Assembly: GCA_944392765.1 (NCBI GenBank)
Contig: CALXXU010000015.1
Span: 1 to 41,829 of the forward strand
Direction of reading: 5' to 3'
From: an uncultured Anaerobiospirillum sp.
GTDB taxonomy: Bacteria; Pseudomonadota; Gammaproteobacteria; Enterobacterales; Succinivibrionaceae
Length of the DNA stretch: 41,829 bases
In this document: positions 34,189 through 41,829 of the stretch, one piece after another
Layout: each line of letters begins with the position of its first letter
Position numbering within the stretch: position 1 is the stretch's first letter
Notes under the pieces: generated by a model
Told to the model about the DNA's origin: nothing
Database searches by the model: none
Seen by the model: only the letters and a program-made list of their open reading frames with translations
Translations under genes and position numbers: made by a program

Positions 34189-37100
34189 ATGGCCGCTAAA
34201 ACGAGCGACAACACTTGTTGCCGCCTAGAGGGTAAGCTTTTTACCGGCGTACAGCTTGAACGCATTTTCGAGCGCTCGGGCGACTTCCAATCTGATAGCA
34301 GTTACAACGTGCCCTTAGGCCAAAGCCTCAAGGAAGAAGTAGCTCGTTCCTATCGCATCGCCAGTAACGCTTACTTGCAGTTTAAGCGGGCCTTGGATAA
34401 TCCAAGCTATAGCAATGAGGTCAAGCGTGAGTCCACACGCCAGTTTGCGCGGGCGCTCTTTAGCTCGGCCTTAGGTTATAACCTGCCTAAGCTGGTGGAG
34501 CGCATTGAGGTTGAGGAAGGTCACCTGCAAAACAAGCACGTTCTGACTTTCCCAGTGGCGATGCTGTTAGACCAAGAAGAAAGTCTGAACCACAACACTG
34601 AGCACCAGTCACAGACCAATACGACCAACATCACGCCGCTGCAAGGTAGTGATGGTCAGCGCGTTAGTGCCATCATTCCATTGACTGTGGTCTATGCCGG
34701 GCTCGATCCTAAAACCAATCAGCGTAGCACCTTGGATAGTATCAGCGACGAATGCGCGATTACCGATAGTGCTCAGCCTAAGAAGCAAGCACGTCGTTCG
34801 CCTTTTGCTCTGACCCAAGAGCTGCTCAACACCTCCTCGGATTACTTGTGGGGTTTTGCCTTCAATGGCTTTAGCCTGCGCTTGCTGCGTGACGTCATGA
34901 GCTTTGCGCGCCCAAGCTTCGTCGAGTTTGACTTAGAGGCGATCTTTGAGGGTGATAACCAGGCTGAGTTTAGCCACCTGTACTTGATGCTACACAGCTC
35001 CCGCGCCCGCGTGGAATCGGTTTCGGGCCTTAATATCTGGGAGGAGTGGCTCAAGCTCTGCGCTCAAGAAGGCATCCCAGCCCGTGAGCAATTAAGTGCC
35101 AGCATGCAAGAGGCGATGCAGTGCTTAGGTACCGGCATTTTACGTGCTAAGGGCAAGGGTAACGACATTCTCAGAGCCAAGATCGCCAACCATGAGCTCA
35201 GTGCTACCGACTACAATCACCAGCTGATGCGCCTGATGTACCGCTTCCTCTTTGTGTTCTGCTTAGAGGAGCGCGGTATCATTCACACCCGCTACACTGA
35301 GGAAAGCATCAAGCAGCAGATCACCGCTCTGCAAGCTCAGGACTTAAAGAAAAAGCTCCAGCAAGAGCGCAGCGCCCGCACCTCAAGTGTCATGGTGGTC
35401 GATGAGAACCAAGAACCTCAAACCGCAGATCTGATCGCAATTGTCGAGCCGACTGACACCAACGATAGCCCAACCGGTTTCAATTTCGGGGCAGTGGCAT
35501 GGCCAGAAGATCGGTCTAATAATATGATGATGGGGGGGGGTACTGGTCTATTAACTGATCGACAAAGAGTGCTTCAGCCTTACGCGAAAGCGTGCAAGCT
35601 TTACGACGAAGGCTATTCTTTGCGGCGCCTGCGCGACCAAGCGCTGCTTCAGCGACTCTACACCAACCACCATGATATTTGGCTTAGCGTGAAGGTGGTG
35701 TTCAAGGCCTTAGCCCAAGGTGAGGAGCTATTAGCGCTACCTGCCCTTGGTGGCCTGTTTGACCCAGACCAATGCCCAGATCTTATGGCAGATGATGTTA
35801 ACCTCACCAATGCCGACTTGCTTCATGCCATGAAGCTGATGCGCTGGGCTAACCTGCAAGGCGTGTTTACGGTCATCGATTACCGCAATGTCGATACTGA
35901 GGAGCTGGGATCGCTCTATGAGGGCTTGCTCGAATTGGTACCAACTATCAAGTACCTCAACGACGCCGATCGCTTCACCTACACCTTTGAGTACCTGCAA
36001 AGCAATGCCAACGAGCGCAAGAGTACCGGCTCGTACTATACCCCTGACACGTTAGTTAAGAGCCTTATCCATACGGCCTTAGATCCGGTTATTGACCAAA
36101 AGCTCAAAGACAATCCGAGCGACCCTGAGTCCGCGCTGCTCAGCCTTAAGGTCATCGATCCTGCCTGTGGTAGTGGTCACTTTCTCCTTGCGGCTGCACG
36201 CCGTATCGCTGTGCGCATTATGGAGCAAAAGTCCTATTTATCAGTGTCAGAGGAAGTAGAGTATCGCAAGACGCTCCACGATGTTATCTCGCACTGCATT
36301 TACGGTGTTGACCTCAACCCGATGTCGGTGGAGTTAGCGCGTATGGCACTTTGGCTCGAAGGTGCCGCCGAAAATAAGCCGCTATCCTTTATTGACCACC
36401 ACCTTAAAGTCGGTAATTCGCTCTTAGGTGTGATGGACTTAGACGTCCTTAAGCTCGGTATTCCGGCTGATGCTTACACTCCTCAAAAGCCGATCGGCAA
36501 GGGCGAGTACGCGCTGACCCTAGGTGATAAGACCGTATGCTCAACCCTCAAGAAGCGCAATACCCAAGAGCGCAAGGTCTTTAGCCAAAATGTTATAGAC
36601 ACAGGTCTCGGTACTCTGGGCAGTGTTGGACTTAGTTTAGTGCACTTGGGCTATAAGAACATCGACGAGCTTAGCGCCGATACTCTTGAGGCTGAAGAGC
36701 GCAAGTCTGAGCAAAACGAGCTCAACCAAAAGGCCATTGAGGACTCAGTGGTATTCAAGGCTTGCAACTTGCTCTTAGCCGCATTCCTAAGCGAGAAGAC
36801 CCAAGCAACTCAGCACCTGGTGCCAACCACTAAGGATTTAGACCTGTTACTGACTGATCCTGAGGATTATGCTCAGAGCCACCAGGACATCCTCGACCAT
36901 GCCGCCAAGGTTTGTGCCGAGAATAATGTGATGCACTGGCCATTTGCCTTCAAGGAGGTCATGGATCAAGGCGGCTTTGATTGCGTGCTAGGTAATCCAC
37001 CGTGGGAAAAGTTCAAAGTCGAGGATGTTAAGTGGTTTGCGCAGCGACTGCCCGAGGTCGCTGGTGCTAAGACTGCTGCGATCCGCAAGAAGATGATAGA

Positions 37101-38610
37101 GGCGCTAGCCTCAAGCGCAGATGAGTTTGAGCGTAAGACCTTTGAGGACTATGTTAAGGCTCAGTACCAAGCGGCAGCTTTCTCGACGACCAATCACTTA
37201 AGCGCCGACGACGGTGGCCGCTTCCCTCTGACCGGTGTGGGCGATACCAACCTCTTTGCGTACTTTGCTGAGCATGCCCTAAATATCAAGGGCGACTTAG
37301 GGGCGTTAGGTATGGTTGTGCCAACCGGAATTGTGCTTGATGATGCCACTAAGCGCTTTACTCAAGAGATATTTGCTAAAGGACAAATTTCCTCAATATA
37401 TCATTTTAATAATACAGAAGGCCTATTTGCAGGTGTTGCCGGTAACTACTCGTTCATGCTGCTTACCTTGCGTGCGTTTAACGAAGGTGAAGCTGCTGAC
37501 TGTGTCTTCTACGCTACCAACCCAGCTCAGTTAGAGGATGAGAAGCGCCACTTGAGCTTCGAGCCAGGCGATATTACGCTGATCAACCCTAACACCCGCA
37601 CATTACTATTGGTGCGCTCAGAGTACGATTTGCAGCTGTGCCGTAAGCTTTACATGGCGGCTCCTGTGCTGGTTAAAGATGGAGTTGATACAGGTAATTC
37701 CTGGCATGTGCAGAATATGAGCATGTTCCATATGGCCAATGATAGCGACTTATTTGAGTCACTCGATCGTGAACAAGCTGCAACTGCTTTGGAGCATGGC
37801 TTGGTGCCGCTTTATGAGGGCAAGCTGTTCTGGCAGTTCGATCATCGCTTTGCTTCGTTTGGTTATGACGAAAAGGACAAACTTACTAATGCCCAAAATG
37901 TGGAGTTAACTCAGAAGCAAAATAGCAATTTCAAAATTACGCCTCAGTTTTGGGTTAAGCAGTCTTTAGTACAGACTCGCTGGACTCAAAAGGGCTGGAG
38001 TAAGCCATGGACATTGGCGTGGCGAGACATTGCCCGTGCAACAGATGAGCGCACTGTTATTGCAGCAGCGATGCCCGCAAAATATGCCTTTAATCACAAG
38101 GCGTGTTTATTGATGCCTGATTGCGATGCTCCTCATGCAGCTTGCTTACTTGCCTTACTTAATAGCCTGGTCGTTGACTTTGTTGAGCGTATTAAGCAGT
38201 CAAGCACTAATGTAAGTCTGTTTTACCTCAAGCAGCTGCCGGTACTGCCGCCTGAGGCCTTTGCGTCTGCGGACGTGGAGTTTATTGCGTCGCGCGTTGC
38301 TATGCTGACCCGTACGGCTGATGACATCAACGCGGTGTGGCTCACCGAGTATCCGGCGTACACCTTCCAAGAGCCGCGCGAGCGCCTTAAGATTCGCGCT
38401 GAGCTTGATGCCTACATCGCTAAGATGTACGGCCTGACGCGTGAAGAGCTGCGCTACATCCTTGATCCAAGTGATGTCATGGGTCCAGATCACCCATCGG
38501 AAACGTTCGATGCTCTTAAAAAGAAGGAAATCAAGCTCTACGGCGAGTACCTGACGCAACGTCTGGTACTGGAGGCCTACGATAAGTTGGTGTCAGGTGT
38601 GCTAAAGTAG
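34189..38610 (+). CDS. Eco57I-type N6-adenine DNA methyltransferase, DrmMI-like, phase-variable
   Basis: A 1473-residue amino-methyltransferase that should methylate adenine at N6 and so mark self DNA. The S-adenosylmethionine site is DPACGSGHF (657-665) and the catalytic motif IV is NPPW (936-939). The segment YGVDLNPMSVELARMALWL (about 705-723) is typical of Eco57I/PglX/DrmMI enzymes. The last 300 residues (LLALLNSLVVDF and FYLKQLPVLPPE) form the recognition and C-terminal part. The N-terminal 440 residues are a helical domain of unknown role. Nine G residues at 35532-35540 encode Gly448-451 region; a change of one G ends translation within seven codons, before all catalytic motifs. As read here the gene is ON. 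The ATG has GGAG eight bases upstream. Third gene of the operon. Confidence 0.9.
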   Translation: MAAKTSDNTCCRLEGKLFTGVQLERIFERSGDFQSDSSYNVPLGQSLKEEVARSYRIASNAYLQFKRALDNPSYSNEVKRESTRQFARALFSSALGYNLPKLVERIEVEEGHLQNKHVLTFPVAMLLDQEESLNHNTEHQSQTNTTNITPLQGSDGQRVSAIIPLTVVYAGLDPKTNQRSTLDSISDECAITDSAQPKKQARRSPFALTQELLNTSSDYLWGFAFNGFSLRLLRDVMSFARPSFVEFDLEAIFEGDNQAEFSHLYLMLHSSRARVESVSGLNIWEEWLKLCAQEGIPAREQLSASMQEAMQCLGTGILRAKGKGNDILRAKIANHELSATDYNHQLMRLMYRFLFVFCLEERGIIHTRYTEESIKQQITALQAQDLKKKLQQERSARTSSVMVVDENQEPQTADLIAIVEPTDTNDSPTGFNFGAVAWPEDRSNNMMMGGGTGLLTDRQRVLQPYAKACKLYDEGYSLRRLRDQALLQRLYTNHHDIWLSVKVVFKALAQGEELLALPALGGLFDPDQCPDLMADDVNLTNADLLHAMKLMRWANLQGVFTVIDYRNVDTEELGSLYEGLLELVPTIKYLNDADRFTYTFEYLQSNANERKSTGSYYTPDTLVKSLIHTALDPVIDQKLKDNPSDPESALLSLKVIDPACGSGHFLLAAARRIAVRIMEQKSYLSVSEEVEYRKTLHDVISHCIYGVDLNPMSVELARMALWLEGAAENKPLSFIDHHLKVGNSLLGVMDLDVLKLGIPADAYTPQKPIGKGEYALTLGDKTVCSTLKKRNTQERKVFSQNVIDTGLGTLGSVGLSLVHLGYKNIDELSADTLEAEERKSEQNELNQKAIEDSVVFKACNLLLAAFLSEKTQATQHLVPTTKDLDLLLTDPEDYAQSHQDILDHAAKVCAENNVMHWPFAFKEVMDQGGFDCVLGNPPWEKFKVEDVKWFAQRLPEVAGAKTAAIRKKMIEALASSADEFERKTFEDYVKAQYQAAAFSTTNHLSADDGGRFPLTGVGDTNLFAYFAEHALNIKGDLGALGMVVPTGIVLDDATKRFTQEIFAKGQISSIYHFNNTEGLFAGVAGNYSFMLLTLRAFNEGEAADCVFYATNPAQLEDEKRHLSFEPGDITLINPNTRTLLLVRSEYDLQLCRKLYMAAPVLVKDGVDTGNSWHVQNMSMFHMANDSDLFESLDREQAATALEHGLVPLYEGKLFWQFDHRFASFGYDEKDKLTNAQNVELTQKQNSNFKITPQFWVKQSLVQTRWTQKGWSKPWTLAWRDIARATDERTVIAAAMPAKYAFNHKACLLMPDCDAPHAACLLALLNSLVVDFVERIKQSSTNVSLFYLKQLPVLPPEAFASADVEFIASRVAMLTRTADDINAVWLTEYPAYTFQEPRERLKIRAELDAYIAKMYGLTREELRYILDPSDVMGPDHPSETFDALKKKEIKLYGEYLTQRLVLEAYDKLVSGVLK
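35532..35540 (+). repeat. poly-G tract (G9), likely phase-variation switch
   Basis: An uninterrupted run of nine G inside the methyltransferase gene, at codons 448-451 (ATG GGG GGG GGT). With ten G the frame becomes TAC TGG TCT ATT AAC TGA. With eight it becomes GTA CTG GTC TAT TAA. Both out-of-frame readings therefore stop at once, giving a clean ON/OFF switch. Confidence 0.85.
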
Positions 38611-38671
38611 GTCCAAGCGACGTCTCTGCCTGATTGGGTTGGGGCGGGCGTAATGAATTGAGGATCGCGCT

Positions 38672-39604
38672 ATGAAGGTAATGCCTAACATACTCCATCG
38701 TAAGTGCATCGCGCGTATGACCATGGATCACTATCCGGAGTTTGATGCCAAGTATGGCTTGCCGGAGCATCATTGGTTCTTTGTCTGTCGCGGCAACAGC
38801 AAGCTTGGTGCGATTGTAGGTCTTACCTTAAACGGCATATTGGTGCAGCGCGCGTCCTTTAGCTTCTGCGCTGAGCGTTTGCAGCGAGAGCTTATTCAGC
38901 GCCTAGGTCTTGAGGCTGGGACAGTCGGAGCGCTCAGCCTGATTTCAACGGAGAGTGGCTCTGAGGTTATCGTAACTGAGAGCGAGGACGCTTTTGGCCA
39001 GCTGCTCGATGCAGCGCAAAAGGTATTAGAGGCAGTGATCTCGGGTCAGATCGAGATCAGTGCTCAAGAACTTGCCTTGAGCCTGCCGCAGGTGGGACCT
39101 AAGCCTGAGTCCTTTAACCCAGATCAAGATGAGGCGCCGCTCACAGACGATCTCAAGGCTGAGCTCTCATCATCAGAGCTTGAGCTTGCCGCTACCGAAG
39201 CCCCACGTGTGGTGCGTGAGCGTATCGGTCAGCAGCGCTACCGTAAGGCCCTAGAGCAGTTGTGGGATGGTAAGTGCGCGGTCACGGGCGTAAGTGAGCT
39301 GTGCTTGCTGCGCGCAAGCCACGCTAAGCCGTGGGCGGAGTGTGAGACGGGCAAAGAGCGTTTAAGTGAATATAACGGCTTCTTGCTTAACGTTGCCCTC
39401 GACGCGCTCTTTGATAAGTTTCTCATCAGCTTTGCCGATGATGGCTCTATCCTGCTTGCCCCAAGCCTCAAGCCCGCCGAACTCGCCGCTTTGGGCATTA
39501 CCCCAGAGATGCGCATTGTCGGTATCCGTCCTGAGCATCTGCCTTTTCTTTCGTACCACCGCGCTCAGTTCCAGCAGAAAGCCAAAGAACATCACGACGC
39601 CTAA
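38672..39604 (+). CDS. HNH endonuclease (HNH_2 type), fourth gene of the DISARM-like operon
   Basis: Protein of 310 residues. The C-terminal half (about 188-260) is an HNH_2-type nuclease domain: YRKALEQLWDGKCAVTG, then LLRASHAKPW with the catalytic-type histidine near 217, and NGFLLNVALDALFDKFLISF with the Asn near 235 and a following Asp/Phe pair. Only the first Cys of a CxxC zinc pair is kept, as is normal for HNH_2. The N-terminal 130 residues (HHWFFVCRGNSKLGAIVGLT) form an unrecognised alpha/beta domain, followed by an acidic linker (about 150-180). The ATG has a TTGAGGATC site. It lies 61 bases after the methyltransferase gene on the same strand. In known DISARM the nuclease-like DrmC is a phospholipase D protein; here this HNH protein may supply DNA cleavage. 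Confidence 0.85.
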   Translation: MKVMPNILHRKCIARMTMDHYPEFDAKYGLPEHHWFFVCRGNSKLGAIVGLTLNGILVQRASFSFCAERLQRELIQRLGLEAGTVGALSLISTESGSEVIVTESEDAFGQLLDAAQKVLEAVISGQIEISAQELALSLPQVGPKPESFNPDQDEAPLTDDLKAELSSSELELAATEAPRVVRERIGQQRYRKALEQLWDGKCAVTGVSELCLLRASHAKPWAECETGKERLSEYNGFLLNVALDALFDKFLISFADDGSILLAPSLKPAELAALGITPEMRIVGIRPEHLPFLSYHRAQFQQKAKEHHDA

Positions 39605-40669
39605 GTCCAAAATGTTCTATGGCACAGGGCGTTGTTGCCTATCTTCAAGATTATTGCTTCAATCTTAGCTAATTTGGGTAGATGGTTTACTGTTTTGACC
39701 ATTAAAAAAGTCAGGGCCCTAGTTAAGATTCCGCAATCCGCTCTAGGGCATCCTGACTCGGTCGAAGATTTCTCTCTTCTAAATATGGTCATCTTCGCGG
39801 TTTGGGGCAAGTGACTTAGAGCCTATGCCTTGCGCCGCATGTCCTCTTAAGTGCAAAGCTGGTGCCAAGATTTCAAACTGGGCTGTGCCTTATCTAGGTT
39901 CATGGTTCAAAATCCATAACAAGCCCATAAACAGGCCGTTGCGACGCCTGGCGGCCAAGATTAGACTTTGACCTTGCAGCTAGCACTGCCACTTTTAGGC
40001 ACTTCCAAGGTAAAAGTGCCTAGATCTTGGCACCACCTCCATTGCCTTCTGCTTGGTAGGCGTTACCTGGTGTTTGCAGGTGTTCGCTCGTTTAGCTGAT
40101 ATTGCCGCAGGCTTGCGCCGTAAGGCCCTGCCTTTAAGGTCATTGCTGGCACTGGGCGTCCTGATGTCCCGTTGCCCTATGGCATCTCTACCGCTATAGG
40201 GGCAAGATCCTCATCTCTTTGGCAAATTGGATCCGGCGAGATCTTGCCAGCCTGCCGCAGGCGCTGCGTTGCCCCTGGGCGCTCTGCGCTGTAATTGAAT
40301 GAGATCCGCACGATCTGAGATCGAGGATCGTACCTTAAGCAGTGCTCGGACTTAGAGGCACTTTGCTAGCAAGGCTGCCTTGCTCTCAAGGCTTCCCTGT
40401 TCGCAATATTCCTGGCTAGGAGCTGGTCGCTAAGTCCTTCCTCGCTGGTCGCATCATGGGTATGGCGCGCACTTTAGGTTGGTTCGTAGGGTGGAGCTAA
40501 GGAATGAGCTATGTTCTGAGGCGGGCATTGGTTGCGGCATGGCGCAGAGCGGCGTAGGATAGTTCTTGAAGGTGCGGGTGCTGGACTGTCTGGGTGGACC
40601 GGCGAGAAGCTCTGGTTGGTGCGAGAGCAAAATAAGTTGATTTTCTGCGGAGTTGCTGCCGTTTCGTGA
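39605..40669. other. non-coding stretch with inverted repeats
   Basis: About 1.07 kb with no gene I can support. It contains an imperfect 50-base inverted repeat (39709-39722 with 39743-39758, AGTCAGG/CCTGACT and CCCTAG/CTAGGG) in which a 60-codon frame lies without homology, and a 9-bp hairpin (39996-40004 with 40014-40022, TAGGCACTT/AAGTGCCTA). Frequent stops in all frames and coding-like GC content suggest decayed genes. The 39605-39815 part could be a mobile-element scar, but I cannot name the element. Confidence 0.4.
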
Positions 40670-41011
40670 AATTGGGGAGATAAAGTCTTTAAAAATATTT
40701 TTCTCAGTTTTGAAACCGTTTTCACACAACTTTGCATTTCTTGCGCTGGCGGCACATTATTTGAGCTACGTCAAATTTTGTGTGAAGTAAAAGCGGTAGA
40801 AAGGCGCAAAACCGCATCATTATTGGGCATTTTTGAGGTGCTACAACCTTGGGCAGGGTTATCTATAGATACAAAATTGGCGCTAGGTTGTGCGCTTTTG
40901 CGTGAGCTAACGCAATCTTGCCATCGGGATAGACAAGCCATTTACGGTACTTATGTAATGTGCTGGCGAAAAATCTGTGATGAGTCTTGCAAAATACGGC
41001 AAATGCCTTAA
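40670..41011 (+). other. AT-rich open frame of unknown nature
   Basis: A frame open from 40670 to a stop at 41009-41011 has no ATG. The best start is TTG at 40778, which would give 77 residues (LRELTQSCHRDRQAIYGTYV near the centre). Composition and codon use are much more AT-rich than the neighbours, and a strong terminator follows at 41100. This may be the end of a transferred gene whose start was lost. I recognise no family. Confidence 0.3.
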
Positions 41012-41099
41012 AATGGACACACTCCTTATGTTTGTGTTTGTTAGTGCGATTTTATCCGAGGCCAAGCAATTTGGCTTATCGCGATGAAAAATTGCGCTT

Positions 41100-41145
41100 A
41101 AATGCTCTAAAGCTCTTCACAGGGCTTTAGAGCATTTCATTTTTA
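41100..41145 (+). terminator. intrinsic terminator
   Basis: A perfect 14-bp stem (41100-41113 with 41124-41137, AAATGCTCTAAAGC and its complement) with a 10-base loop, followed by CATTTTTAA. On the other strand it is followed after a few bases by ATTTTTC, so it could act in both directions. It lies about 90 bases after the AT-rich frame. Confidence 0.75.
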
Positions 41146-41153
41146 AGGCCAGT

Positions 41154-41204
41154 AAAACGCGATTTATGCGCGGTTTTCACTTCTTGTTGCAACTCTTTTG
41201 CAAC
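41154..41204. repeat. two adjacent hairpins in AT-rich DNA
   Basis: AAAACGCG (41154-41161) pairs with CGCGGTTTT (41169-41177, one bulge), and GTTGCAA (41186-41192) pairs with TTGCAAC (41198-41204). Together with the terminator just before them they make three stem-loops within 105 bases. Confidence 0.55.
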
Positions 41205-41588
41205 AATTTTCACCTTCCCTTGACTTTTGGTTTTTAAGCCAATTCTCGCCTTTTTATATCTATTCTATCACGCTAAGCTTGATTTCACCTTGATCTTTCC
41301 GAGTGAGCCCTGGCTTAGTGCCGCCAAATCGCCTTTATTAGCTACCCCACAAATCTTGCACTTCCGGCGCGCGCCGGTTGATGTGAGCGCATATTTATCG
41401 GCTTTTATGGTCGGGGAGGGTTTGGGGCGCGCTTTCTCAAGTCGCAGCTGCCCCTTAAAGCAGGCGGCGCTCCCGTCTGATATCCGCGCGGCACAGGTGG
41501 CGTTGGTACCTGGTGCAGTTCCTATTCGACTTGTTCTGCTCCAACTCGCTCTGGGCATGAGCTCTCTCTGCCGTGCGGGGCTGCTAGG
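41205..41588. other. intergenic stretch, no gene supported
   Basis: A 121-codon plus-strand frame here has no convincing ribosome binding site and no recognisable product, and I reject it. A perfect 14-base GC palindrome (CCGGCGCGCGCCGG) lies at 41364-41377. The left 60 bases are AT-rich, and GC content returns to the local norm near 41340. Confidence 0.4.
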
Positions 41589-41829
41589 TTAGAAGCGGTA
41601 GGACAGGTCGGCCGCGACGTTCAAGCCGTCCAGATTAGAGCCGGTCAGTGCGCCGCAGGTGAGTCCAGCGGCAAAGCCGTTAGCAAACTTAAGCTGTGCG
41701 CCGAGGTTGAGATAGGCGCCGCTGCGTCCATCACGCTCTAACTCCGAGGCAAAAGCTGGAGCATGGGCATCACGGAAGGAGGCGTCGGTGCTGTCCTGGT
41801 GATCTAAGAGATCGTAGCACCAGGCGGCG
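41589..41829 (-). CDS. autotransporter beta-barrel, C-terminal end (partial)
   Basis: The last 79 or so residues of a gene that runs off the right edge of the window, read on the minus strand. The frame has no start inside the window. It shows amphipathic beta strands (SGAYLNLGAQLKFANGFAAG, then NVAADLSYRF) and ends in LSYRF. Alternating hydrophobic residues and a final aromatic Phe preceded by Tyr-Arg are the outer-membrane insertion signal of autotransporter barrels and related porins. The passenger domain, and so its role (adhesin, protease or other), is outside the window. Confidence 0.75.
   Translation of the reverse strand, partial: AAWCYDLLDHQDSTDASFRDAHAPAFASELERDGRSGAYLNLGAQLKFANGFAAGLTCGALTGSNLDGLNVAADLSYRF

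Noticed and set aside
24814-39604. Interpretation of the operon as BREX or as a simple type I/II restriction system
   Set aside because: No PglZ/BrxZ phosphatase, BrxC ATPase or HsdR/HsdS-like gene is present, while the two helicases, DUF1998 and Eco57I-type methyltransferase fit DISARM better.
39632-39814. A 60-codon plus-strand frame after the HNH gene and an overlapping 69-codon minus-strand frame
   Set aside because: Both span the 50-base inverted repeat, neither has a good start signal, and no transposase or other family is recognisable.
39895-39945. A stretch with GGTTCAAAATCC resembling a tRNA T-arm, flanked by TGGGCT and AGCCCA
   Set aside because: Only about 50 bases lie between the outer arms and no D-arm or anticodon arm can be drawn, so it is not a tRNA.
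40023-40200. Frame reading KCLDLGTTSIAFCLVG, similar to the first RuvC motif of Cas9 or to the phosphate loop of sugar kinases and Hsp70
   Set aside because: Only about a dozen residues match, stops lie close on both sides, no further motif of any of these families follows in any frame, and no CRISPR repeats or cas genes are in the window.
41227-41592. A 121-codon plus-strand open frame
   Set aside because: No ribosome binding site, no recognisable protein, and it runs through a GC palindrome into the stop codon of the autotransporter gene on the other strand.

Overview
The window looks like a chromosomal stretch of a Gammaproteobacterium with mid-50s GC. It carries ordinary housekeeping and metabolic genes (asnB, dapE, azlCD, an MFS exporter with an aldo/keto reductase) next to an accessory region of toxin/immunity and phage-defence genes. 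Heavy use of the TTA leucine codon despite the GC content, and long Ala/Ser/Pro-rich insertions in otherwise ordinary proteins, suggest a Succinivibrionaceae-like lineage. That placement is a guess from style, not a phylogenetic result.

Left part (1-12.2 kb, mostly minus strand): branched-chain amino acid exporter azlDC; a soluble PAS-GGDEF diguanylate cyclase with a long disordered N-terminus; an unrecognised 329-residue protein with a possible winged helix; asparagine synthetase B with its own terminator; a small helical protein; a truncated AAA-ATPase-like gene; and an AraC regulator carrying a roughly 450-residue low-complexity insertion.

Middle (12.2-22.5 kb): a giant protein with a disordered, internally repetitive N-terminus and a multi-helix membrane C-terminus, bracketed by tandem repeats (19 bp before it, 14 bp after it); a two-helix membrane protein; an unknown gene coupled to dapE; an orphan HigA-like antitoxin with a possible decayed higB; and an MFS/aldo-keto reductase operon.

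Accessory region (22.5-41.8 kb): a papain-fold toxin-like gene coupled to a putative immunity gene, then an orphan paralogue of the immunity gene, with about 110 bp of upstream DNA duplicated beside both. Next is a four-gene plus-strand operon of about 14.8 kb: a 2030-residue DEAD/DEAH helicase that also carries a DUF1998 domain (DrmA-like plus DrmB-like in one chain), a SNF2-type helicase resembling DrmD, an Eco57I-type adenine methyltransferase resembling DrmMI, and an HNH endonuclease. I read this as a DISARM-like anti-phage system in which the usual phospholipase D nuclease (DrmC) is not seen and an HNH protein is present. The methyltransferase gene contains a run of nine G residues in frame upstream of its catalytic motifs. 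Gain or loss of one G gives a stop within seven codons, so the gene is very probably phase-variable. After the operon come about 2 kb of largely non-coding DNA, including an AT-rich patch, and then the C-terminal beta-barrel end of an autotransporter cut by the window edge.
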